Origin: QNBT01 sp964563335
GTDB lineage: Bacteria; Planctomycetota; Phycisphaerae; Sedimentisphaerales; Anaerohalosphaeraceae
Reading direction: 5' to 3'
Length of the DNA: 15,180 nt
Assembly (NCBI GenBank): GCA_964563335.1
Contig: CAZLWL010000059.1
Location: 1-15,180, forward strand
The notes below the pieces were generated by a model. That model was not told where the DNA came from, ran no database searches, and worked only from the letters and a program-made list of their open reading frames with translations. Below are positions 1 through 5,682 of the stretch, piece by piece (the first letter of the stretch is position 1; each line of letters begins with the position of its first letter). The position numbers were made by a program, and so were the translations under genes.

Positions 1-35
1 TCCGAGATACCATGGAGACGTGGTCACAGTTGTGC

Positions 36-647
36 CTAAAGCATCTTGCCGAGATCGACCAGTGAGCCGAATTTGTTCATGTGTGTGATTGAGCGTACCG
101 GCCTTTTTGGGACGTGCAGCACGTCCTTGTCGTCGAGGTAGTATTCGATTGAGTCGCCTTTGCAATCCTCCATGACTGGTGTTTCATCCGGATATCCCAG
201 CGCAATAACAGAATCTATGTCGTATTTGTCGGGTATTTCGAGGATTTCTCTAAGTTCGTCCCTGTTAATTGACCCGAGCCAGCACGAGCCGATACCCTTG
301 CCTTGAGCGGCTAAGAGGATGTTTTCTATCGCTGCCGCAGCATCGACCTTGCCGAATTCCGTCATGGACTTTTCTGTGTGAACAAGCACGATGATATACG
401 CAACCGGGCGCTTGCCAGCAGGGGGGTCGCGCCTCGGGCGAACGTAACCTGCCCACGCAAGTTGGGCGAGAATCTGAGACGTCTGCTCTTCGCTGTCTGC
501 TATCACAAATTCCAACGGCTGACGATTTGCCGCAGACGGAGCACACCGAGCGGCCTCCACAAGCTCAAGAAGGCTTTCCTTTGAGATTGCTTCTTGCCTG
601 AACATCCTCACGCTCCGACGCGATTTGATCGCTTCCCAAACGTCCAT
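36..647 (-). CDS. Nitroreductase family protein (FMN-dependent oxidoreductase)
   Basis: The 203-aa product has the layout of the small nitroreductase fold. Members use FMN and NAD(P)H to reduce nitro compounds, quinones or related substrates in the cytoplasm; the substrate here cannot be told from sequence. The N-terminus carries the FMN-phosphate binding signature (SRRSVRMF, residues 9-16). Next comes the CAPSAANRQP segment (35-44), then the conserved GIGSCWLG turn near residues 118-125. Length is normal for the family. The ATG at 647 follows a G-rich ribosome-binding stretch (GGGGG about 8 nt upstream). It is the leftmost gene and faces away from the mobile-element debris on its right. The family assignment is firm; the specific reaction is unknown. 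Confidence 0.9.
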   Translation of the reverse strand: MDVWEAIKSRRSVRMFRQEAISKESLLELVEAARCAPSAANRQPLEFVIADSEEQTSQILAQLAWAGYVRPRRDPPAGKRPVAYIIVLVHTEKSMTEFGKVDAAAAIENILLAAQGKGIGSCWLGSINRDELREILEIPDKYDIDSVIALGYPDETPVMEDCKGDSIEYYLDDKDVLHVPKRPVRSITHMNKFGSLVDLGKML

Positions 648-875
648 AACTCACAAACCCCCAAATCATTCATTAAAACGAAACCTCACACCGCATAACC
701 AGTTTAACACCAAACTTCCGCATCCCGCAACGTTTTTTGCACCGTCGGCTCACTTTCTCACGACCTCCGACGAATCACCATCACGACGCACCAAAACCAC
801 GATTTAGGCACAAAACCGCCGAATAACGGTGTCCGTTATGGCCAAAACCAGCCTTACGCTTGAACCGTCATTATC
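648..875. other. Gene-free stretch upstream of the nitroreductase
   Basis: I see no supported gene here. Short open frames exist but have low-complexity translations without recognisable motifs. The promoter of the minus-strand nitroreductase must lie here, but I could not pick a convincing -35/-10 pair. Confidence 0.5.
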
Positions 876-880
876 CCTAA

Positions 881-1260
881 CCCATCTTCTACAGCGTGGT
901 TTTGTAATTCTTTGCTGCTGCGTGGGTTATGAACGGGCGTACTGCTCTTGGCACTACAAATCCTCTTGTTTTCGAATAATATCTGCTCATCATTTTGCCT
1001 CGTGTAGCGGGCGTATCACCGGGCCTAAAGCGACTCCAGCGGCTTGAATAGCTTTGCCGGCGTCGCCACGGGTTTCGCTGCGAATCACAAAGGCCTGTCT
1101 CGCAGCATGCACCGTAATTTCTTCCAGGTTATCCAAGTCATTCTGACGATGCAATACAGTAAGGAAAATTGCCCGCTCTACATCGAATTCGTAATCCTCA
1201 ATAATAGCCTAAAAACAGCGATTTTCGCCTTAAAAAAAAGAGCCAACTGTAGAAGATGGG
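881..1260 (-). mobile_element. Internally deleted IS1634-like insertion sequence (380-bp remnant)
   Basis: The ends are a perfect 14-bp inverted repeat: CCCATCTTCTACAG at 881-894 and CTGTAGAAGATGGG at 1247-1260. They are flanked by a 5-bp direct duplication, CCTAA, at 876-880 and 1261-1265. Inside, on the minus strand, is a transposase fragment whose two parts resemble the middle and the C-terminus of IS1634-family (IS4-like, DDE) transposases. A 5-6 bp target duplication is usual for that family. At 380 bp the element is far shorter than an intact copy (well over 1.5 kb), so it is a deletion derivative that could move only with help from a full-length relative. Confidence 0.75.
990..1208 (-). 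pseudogene. Transposase fragment, IS1634 family
   Basis: This 72-codon open frame lies between a stop at 1209-1211 and a stop at 990-992, with no start codon in a sensible place. The translation contains YEFDVERAIFLTVLHR, a typical stretch of IS1634-type transposases. It then runs directly into FVIRSETRGDAGKAIQAAGV, which resembles the extreme C-terminus of the same family (RT-type strand followed by a QAxGVALPP-like segment). The catalytic core normally between them is missing, which points to an in-frame internal deletion. The N-terminus is also lost. No function is expected. Confidence 0.7.
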
Positions 1261-1275
1261 CCTAAATATGCAGTT

Positions 1276-1292
1276 GGTATGCATGGCATACC
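1276..1292. repeat. Small hairpin GGTATGC-ATG-GCATACC
   Basis: Perfect 7-bp inverted repeat with a 3-nt loop, immediately after the point where the GIY-YIG frame breaks and 11 bp outside the IS target duplication. It has no T-tract, so it is not a convincing terminator. Confidence 0.5.
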
Positions 1293-1373
1293 CTACCAAG
1301 CAACAGTAAAACCTGTATAGAATCTTTCAGGGTTACTTTCTGATTGTAAGATATAGACATAATAGAATTTCAT
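1293..1373 (-). pseudogene. Truncated GIY-YIG nuclease N-terminus
   Basis: An ATG at 1373 opens a 26-codon frame, MKFYYVYILQSESNPERFYT followed by GFTVAW and a stop at 1293-1295. The YYVYIL...RFYTGFT pattern is the signature of the small GIY-YIG (UPF0213/YhbQ-like) single-domain proteins, in which the first GIY-type strand and the YIG-type strand sit exactly this far apart. The remaining 50-60 residues of the domain, including the helix with the catalytic Arg and the Glu, are absent. The break lies next to the right end of the IS remnant, so insertion or deletion there probably destroyed the gene. Confidence 0.6.
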
Positions 1374-1479
1374 ACCGGCCTGCCGAGTCGTAGTTGGCTG
1401 TACTTGACAATCAATAAAAAGCCCGGCTTCGTCCCGCGTGTCCCGATACCTCGGGGATAAATCGGGGCTACGCCGCGGC

Positions 1480-1514
1480 AGTCTTCGTTCACTGATAAAC
1501 AGCGAACGAAGACT
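1480..1514. repeat. 11-bp perfect inverted repeat abutting the att copy
   Basis: AGTCTTCGTTC (1480-1490) and GAACGAAGACT (1504-1514) pair perfectly around a 13-nt loop. The right arm ends exactly where the ssrA-derived repeat begins. Read on the minus strand it would directly follow the 3' end of the pre-insertion ssrA gene, so it may be the original ssrA 3' hairpin. No U-tract follows, so termination is uncertain; a recombinase-related palindrome is the alternative. Confidence 0.6.
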
Positions 1515-1538
1515 GGAGGCGGGGGGATTCGAACCCCC
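1514..1538. repeat. Distal att site: duplicated 3' end of ssrA
   Basis: These 25 bp are identical to 4910-4934, the end of the tmRNA gene. They cover the discriminator base, the 3' acceptor strand (CGCCTCC on the minus strand), the T-loop (GGTTCGAATCC) and the T-stem. Upstream of the T-stem the match stops: TCCAACG here against GTCCCGT in ssrA. Only half of a tRNA-like domain is present, so this is a recombination footprint rather than a tRNA gene. Confidence 0.85.
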
Positions 1539-1559
1539 TCCAACGCCTCAAACAGTTCC

Positions 1560-1859
1560 TTGCATAGTACGAACAATACCCGTACAAAACAAGCACAAAA
1601 GCTTGCAAAAACAGACACTTACAAAAATCGTGAAAACGCTGATTTGAACAAAACCAGTACAAGTTCCGAACAAGAGAATAACACTTCTTTACACAAAAAG
1701 TGTGCCATATGTGTGCACCAAAATTTTGAAGGCGGCGATGACCTGCCACTCGAACTCACTGAACTCATTCGCCTCTGGCCGAAATTACCAAGGCATACAA
1801 AACAATTAATCAAGGCGTTGATCGAAACTTCCCAAACAACTGAACGCCGGATTATGTAA
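1560..1859 (+). CDS. Small ORF with recombinase-tail-like C-terminus (possible integrase remnant)
   Basis: The 99-aa frame starts 22 bp inside the att copy and overlaps the tail of the converging radical SAM gene by 8 bp. The first 50 residues are polar and low in complexity (Lys, Asn, Thr, Ser). The last 40 contain LPLELTELIRLWPKLPRHTK then QLIKALIETS. I associate this amphipathic 'LxxLIxxWPxLPxxxKxxIxALI' pattern with the C-terminal extension of planctomycete tyrosine recombinases. The catalytic R-HxxR-Y residues are absent. It could be the broken 3' end of the island's integrase, a small independent gene, or chance. I saw no clear ribosome-binding site. Confidence 0.4.
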   Translation: MHSTNNTRTKQAQKLAKTDTYKNRENADLNKTSTSSEQENNTSLHKKCAICVHQNFEGGDDLPLELTELIRLWPKLPRHTKQLIKALIETSQTTERRIM

Positions 1860-2790
1860 ATAGTCCTGCCTGTGGAGAATGAGCAGGTCTGGTGATGTGG
1901 CAGGATTCGGTTGTAATGTCTGAATTTTTGCAGCCGCAAATGTGAATGGAAACATCGAAATCTGAAGCGATACTTCTGATTCGTTCAAATGCTTTTTCTC
2001 TTATCTCTTTCGGCAAAGCAAAACCTTGGGAATTCTTCATACCTATGGGAAGCTTAGTGCCCTCGGAATAAGGTTTGAGTAATTCGCACAAAAGCTGCTC
2101 GTCTTTTATGTTTCTTTCGAGACTTTTTCGAATAGCTGGTCTGAGGAACAAGTAACCTATCGCAATTTCTTTAACGCCTACTTCGGAAATTGCGGAAAAC
2201 AAGTCGCTCAGGAATTTATCTGAGTCCATAACACCAAAAATGAGCGGATCCGCACGGGCTCCCGTCGTGACACCAATCTCAACTAATTTTCGTAAAGTTG
2301 AAAGTTTTTCAGAAACAGTTGCAGTACGAGGCTCAAATATTTTTCTGATATTATCATCTACGCATGTTAGGCCCACTTGGGCACATACCAAATTCCTGTA
2401 TCTGATAAATAACGTAACGAAGTTATCCGGTATAATTGCCTTTGTAACGAATTGGACGCCAATGCCGACGTTAAGCAGCGTTTCCATTGTTTTGTATGTC
2501 TGGTCAAGTATTTGCGGAATTGGCTGAAACGGATCACACGAGGGGCAAAAATAAACAGCTTGTGGTTTTTTTCGTTTTCTGGCAAGTTCTTCGGACAGCT
2601 TCTCGGCGGTGTTAGAGAATAGTATTACTTTGCCGTCCCCAGGATACTGTGAATAGCCTTTGGTATAGCAGTAAATACAATTGTGAAAACAGCCGGTGGT
2701 TATGTTGATTGTCGGTATTTTTGAAAGACAGCGGAGTTGCGAAGGCGTAAGTACATTTGATTTTCTATTTTTTTCAATGAGTCGGGCCAT
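1852..2790 (-). CDS. Radical SAM protein, spore-photolyase-like (COG1533 type)
   Basis: The 312-aa product carries the radical SAM cluster motif CxxxCxxC at Cys34, Cys38 and Cys41 (TGCFHNCIYCYTKGY), which binds a 4Fe-4S cluster that cleaves S-adenosylmethionine. The following VYFCPSCDPFQPI stretch (about residues 99-111) corresponds to the 'DPYQPxE' segment of spore-photolyase-like proteins. 'QFVTKA' and 'GVTTGARADPLIFG' fit later strands of the barrel. The C-terminus has an extra CxC-x9-C set (Cys285, Cys287, Cys297) that could bind a second cluster or zinc. Substrate is unknown; relatives act on DNA, RNA or protein. The ATG at 2790 lies inside the preceding gene and has GGAAAAAG just upstream, so translation is probably coupled. 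It is co-transcribed with the methyltransferase-like gene. Confidence 0.85.
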   Translation of the reverse strand: MARLIEKNRKSNVLTPSQLRCLSKIPTINITTGCFHNCIYCYTKGYSQYPGDGKVILFSNTAEKLSEELARKRKKPQAVYFCPSCDPFQPIPQILDQTYKTMETLLNVGIGVQFVTKAIIPDNFVTLFIRYRNLVCAQVGLTCVDDNIRKIFEPRTATVSEKLSTLRKLVEIGVTTGARADPLIFGVMDSDKFLSDLFSAISEVGVKEIAIGYLFLRPAIRKSLERNIKDEQLLCELLKPYSEGTKLPIGMKNSQGFALPKEIREKAFERIRSIASDFDVSIHICGCKNSDITTESCHITRPAHSPQAGLFT

Positions 2791-4418
2791 ATTCTTTTTC
2801 CGGGCAGAAAATCTTCAAACTCAGCGTTACAAAGACAAAAGACCTGTGCTGAATTAATTCTATTGTGCCTGTTAACATGAGAGACAGCAATACTTTCAAG
2901 ATTATGCTCTATTAAGTGCTCAATCAAAATTTTCTTTGTTAAGTCTACATCCTCAATTACGACAAGTTTTGCAAGATTGCACAATTTTTCCAAGATGCTG
3001 TTGCCTGCGGACAATTGTAAACACGACGGATTAAATTGCCGAATCGGAAAATATATCGAATTCGTATCATTGTCGTTTAAAGCATCTTTGTTATGCAATA
3101 ATTGTAAGCCCTTATAGTAATTTGACAATGACAAATGCCTGAAACTTTTTCCAGTTTTCAATAAAACGTTGCTATTTTTCAAAAAGATGTATTTGGTTGA
3201 AAGATTATCTGGGCTTAGACAGTTATGAGGCTCAAATCTTCTATTCAGCCAATCTGCTTTGCTCAATCCTTCTTCACCAAGCTTATGGATAACTCGCCAG
3301 TTGTTTGAGGAATTCAATTCGAATGTGCTTAGATTGTTAAGCAAACGACAAATCAGGGCAACATCGAATTTAAAGCTTCCTTTTGTTGCCTTTTGCTCTT
3401 GTATCCATTGTAAGTAGTCAGCTTGAGAATAGTCCAGGTAGGATATAGACCCACGTAACGAACCTTTATTAAAATGACGCAATGGGTTTTGTACACGTAG
3501 CCCCACCATAGAGCATGCCAATTTACAATTTTGGGCAATATACGGTTGTGTTTTTAACATTTGACGCCATATATTACTCGCCAAAGCTCCATTTCCACTG
3601 CCGATATCGACAAAACTTACTTCTTGAGCAGAATCTGGGTTTGCCTCAGAAAACATCCCAGATATGAACGGAGATATTGCCAACTCAGCTAATGTTTCAG
3701 AACGCTGTTTACTTCTCGGATCGGATTTACCCGAGAATCCAGAGGTGAGCGACTCAATCAGAGTAAAAGAAGTGGCTCGTTGTGAGAAAGCTATTGCTGG
3801 ATACAAAAGCAAGGAGATTCCAAATTCGTTATCGATTTTATACTGGCGGTAGTGATAAAATAAGCATTCTTCATCGGTAATATTTGGGCCTGTTATGATT
3901 GCCAGAAACTTCGGATCGTCATAGCTTTGTGGCTGTTTGATTTTTGCAAGCAAGTAGCATGGATTTCTTATAGTCGAAGTTCCACAAGCTAACCCATTTG
4001 ATCCGTCAGCCCATCTAATTGTAAAGTTTTCAAAACCGAGAACCCTGTGGAGCAAAGTCGATATGGCGTCCTTATTGTTGGTGTTTTTCAAAGCCCTTAG
4101 GACTTCTTCTAATAAACAAAAATAATGAAAGCAATATCTTATCATAGTTTTGTGACTAAATTCAGATGCGATATACTGTTGCCTGGCAGCCCTCAAATCA
4201 TCTAAAATGTGAAGGCCTGACGATAAAAGCTGTGATGTTACTGGTGTCCAATATTCTTCCCAACTTTGTTTAAGGAACTTCGGCTGGCCATACCAATCTA
4301 CAAGAATATTTACAAGAATCTTTTCAGAGAGAAGTATCTTCTTTATTTGGCCTCGAACATATTCCTGATATAGGCCGCATGGCCTGTCAACCGGAGTTCG
4401 TTCTTGTTCTGGATTCAT
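2700..4418 (-). CDS. Class I SAM-dependent methyltransferase-like protein, island cargo
   Basis: A 572-aa protein I cannot assign to a named family. Residues 1-250 are mostly helical-looking and without known motifs. At 268-278 there is a clear class I methyltransferase motif I, SFVDIGSGNGAL, followed by an acidic segment SYLDYSQADYLQW (325-337) and KFDVALICRLLNNLS (350-364), which fits the motif IV region. The C-terminal 200 residues are unassigned. A nucleic-acid or protein methyltransferase is possible, but no target-recognition domain is evident and the NPPY-type motif of amino-methyltransferases is absent. The ATG at 4418 follows AAGGA at short spacing. It is the first gene of the operon after the promoter at 4563-4591 and ends 91 bp inside the radical SAM gene, suggesting that the two products work together. 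Confidence 0.75.
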   Translation of the reverse strand: MNPEQERTPVDRPCGLYQEYVRGQIKKILLSEKILVNILVDWYGQPKFLKQSWEEYWTPVTSQLLSSGLHILDDLRAARQQYIASEFSHKTMIRYCFHYFCLLEEVLRALKNTNNKDAISTLLHRVLGFENFTIRWADGSNGLACGTSTIRNPCYLLAKIKQPQSYDDPKFLAIITGPNITDEECLFYHYRQYKIDNEFGISLLLYPAIAFSQRATSFTLIESLTSGFSGKSDPRSKQRSETLAELAISPFISGMFSEANPDSAQEVSFVDIGSGNGALASNIWRQMLKTQPYIAQNCKLACSMVGLRVQNPLRHFNKGSLRGSISYLDYSQADYLQWIQEQKATKGSFKFDVALICRLLNNLSTFELNSSNNWRVIHKLGEEGLSKADWLNRRFEPHNCLSPDNLSTKYIFLKNSNVLLKTGKSFRHLSLSNYYKGLQLLHNKDALNDNDTNSIYFPIRQFNPSCLQLSAGNSILEKLCNLAKLVVIEDVDLTKKILIEHLIEHNLESIAVSHVNRHNRINSAQVFCLCNAEFEDFLPGKRIWPDSLKKIENQMYLRLRNSAVFQKYRQST

Positions 4419-4562
4419 TTTCCTTGGAAGGTTAATATTAATTGATGAATAAATAGAGGTTTTTGAACAGTGGAAATTCGATCATAATCAAGTGTCTATA
4501 TTTCAAAGTTTTGCTTTCAGTGATTTCTCTATATTGTCGCCATAACCTCCATTCTTAAACAT

Positions 4563-4591
4563 ATTATACCACATTGTGCTGTAAATTTCAA
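4563..4591 (-). promoter_or_regulatory. Sigma70-type promoter of the island operon
   Basis: On the minus strand: TTGAAA (-35, 4586-4591), a 17-bp spacer TTTACAGCACAATGTGG, and TATAAT (-10, 4563-4568), a full consensus -10. The predicted start is near 4556, giving a leader of about 138 nt before the methyltransferase-like gene. The spacer resembles that of the promoter upstream of ssrA (5494-5522). Confidence 0.7.
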
Positions 4592-4604
4592 GGAATTTCT
4601 GCCG

Positions 4605-4754
4605 CTAATTTTCGGTAAGCTCAACAGTTCCAACTATATTGTGTTCACGGATCACCCGTCTTTTGAGGATCTGGGTTACTTGGGCTCTGGATACGTCGAG
4701 GTATTTTACGAAATCAGCACGGGTATCCGAATATAATAGGGCCATTAGATACAT
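4605..4754 (-). CDS. 49-aa helix-turn-helix ORF (possible recombination-module remnant)
   Basis: The frame begins at an ATG at 4754 and stops at 4605. Its core, DTRADFVKYLDVSRAQVTQI (residues 10-29), has the form of an HTH: an ADFxxxLxVSRAxVTQxL pair as in Xre/ParB-type and recombinase-associated small regulators. An in-frame stop lies about 48 bp before the ATG, so it cannot be much longer. It sits between the ssrA end and the operon promoter, where an excisionase or regulator gene would be expected. It could be a short functional regulator or the surviving piece of a larger recombinase-linked gene; no good ribosome-binding site was seen. Confidence 0.45.
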   Translation of the reverse strand: MYLMALLYSDTRADFVKYLDVSRAQVTQILKRRVIREHNIVGTVELTEN

Positions 4755-4909
4755 GCAAGCGTAACACCAAAAGTGTAGATCAGATGTGCGAATCTGGGGG
4801 AGCTAAGGCAAAAAATCGGACATTAGAAATCTGGTATGCTCCCGCGAACGTTTTTGCAATGATTGTTTTGCGTAACTTGTTTGTATATAAAGAGTTATGG
4901 AAGGGGAAT

Positions 4910-5260
4910 TGGAGGCGGGGGGATTCGAACCCCCGTCCCGTGCCATTTCAGGCCAAGCGTCTACATGTTTAGTCGCTTTTTTGAAATTCGCTCGCGACAA
5001 CGCCAAACGACAGGCTTTATCGGTCGCTATTTCGCGATCAGTTTCACCTTTGCGTCACGAACACCCGCAAAGATTAGCCCGCTGTCTGACACCCTTTCCA
5101 GACCCGCAGGCGAAATCCGGAAGGATGGGCCGCCGCTTAGGCAGCCATTCGCAACTGATAGTTGCCAATTAAAATTGGTGCCGGATGATTAACCAGGCCA
5201 ACCGACATCCTGGACATGCAACTTGACCGTCTACCTGTCCGGTCGAAGCCATTCGCCCCC
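4910..5260 (-). ncRNA. ssrA: Transfer-messenger RNA (tmRNA)
   Basis: The 5' end, GGGGGCGAATGGCTTCGACC (5260 down to 5241), is the universal tmRNA start. The 3' end gives a T-arm with TTCGAAT loop and an acceptor strand CGCCTCC that pairs with all seven 5' bases (one G-U). The discriminator is A and CCA is not encoded. Length is 351 nt, usual for a one-piece tmRNA. The RNA rescues ribosomes stalled on broken mRNA and tags the peptide for proteolysis. The likely resume codon is GGC at 5164-5166, preceded by TAATT where E. coli has TAGTC. The tag would read GNYQLRMAA, ending at the TAA at 5137-5139. Its 3' end is the attachment site of the neighbouring island. Confidence 0.95.
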
Positions 5261-5324
5261 ATATTCACTTGCGAAAAAACCGTACCCCGTTCATTTTAGT
5301 AGTTTGTCAAATTTAAATCTGTTA

Positions 5325-5449
5325 GTGAGCTAAAGTGAGCTAAAGTTATTAGGTTTCGCCAGCCTGCCGCGACCTGCCGCGACAGTGCGCGAGCACGGCG
5401 GGCAGTCGGGCTTTGTTGATTATTTTAACTTTAGGCACTTTAGGCACTT
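5325..5449. repeat. Imperfect inverted-repeat element with tandem-repeat arms
   Basis: The left arm is two tandem copies of GTGAGCTAAA (5325-5344) plus GTT. The right arm, read in reverse complement, is two copies of GTGCCTAAA plus GTT (about 5427-5447). The arms can pair with one substitution and one missing base per unit. Between them is a GC-rich core with a tandem 10-mer CCTGCCGCGA at 5363-5372 and 5373-5382. The rest of the gap between ssrA and 5683 shows no gene. It may be a small non-autonomous element or a structured leader, since it lies between a strong promoter and ssrA. Confidence 0.55.
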
Positions 5450-5493
5450 CAAACTTTAGATACTCACAGATGCAATATTGACAGACTACCAGT

Positions 5494-5522
5494 ATTATAC
5501 CACAAAGCACTGCAAAACTCAA
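5494..5522 (-). promoter_or_regulatory. Sigma70-type promoter upstream of ssrA
   Basis: On the minus strand: TTGAGT (5517-5522), a 17-bp spacer TTTGCAGTGCTTTGTGG, and a perfect TATAAT (5494-5499). The only gene downstream in this direction is ssrA, whose mature 5' end is about 230 nt away. It would therefore make a precursor with a long leader, unless a closer promoter also exists (a TTGACA at 5304-5309 lacks a good -10). Confidence 0.6.
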
Positions 5523-5682
5523 AGATAAAAGGCTGTAATACCAATCCTATAAATTAAATGCGCTCGACTTCCAGAAGGTCCGGCGCTAAGGCTTCAATTC
5601 CCCCTCCCTCACGGTCGTGGCTCTGTTTGTGAAACGCATAGGTTTTTTATAATCCGTATAACTGACAATCCCACTCAGGCGA

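Larger units (their letters stand above)
1514..4934. mobile_element. ssrA-integrated mini-island carrying a radical SAM / methyltransferase pair
   Basis: Two exact 25-bp direct repeats of the ssrA 3' end enclose about 3.4 kb (repeat spacing 3396 bp). This is the classic outcome of tyrosine-recombinase integration into tmRNA, where the gene's 3' end is rebuilt at the junction. The enclosed DNA is visibly more AT-rich than the right half of the window: a hand count of one 60-base line (3001-3060) gave 40% GC, against 65% for 11941-12000. The cargo is a two-gene minus-strand operon with its own promoter. No full integrase is present; only a small HTH ORF at one end and an ORF with an integrase-tail-like helix at the other may be leftovers. 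It is therefore probably immobile now. Confidence 0.75.

Noticed and set aside
1510..1560. Possible tRNA gene at the distal repeat
   Set aside because: Only the T-arm and one acceptor strand are present; no anticodon arm, D-arm or 5' acceptor strand follows on the minus strand.
1438..1647. Plus-strand 69-aa ORF containing EAGGFEPPPTP
   Set aside because: Same artefact, produced by the duplicated ssrA 3' end at 1514-1538.
4784..5192. Plus-strand ORFs of 62-109 aa reading across ssrA (translations such as GGFEPPSRAISG and RRGDSNPRPV)
   Set aside because: They are antisense readings of the tmRNA T-arm and acceptor; such phrases are a well-known artefact of translating tRNA/tmRNA 3' ends.
5325..5449. 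CRISPR array
   Set aside because: The repeats are 9-10 bp direct tandems in two inverted arms without spacers; no cas genes are present.
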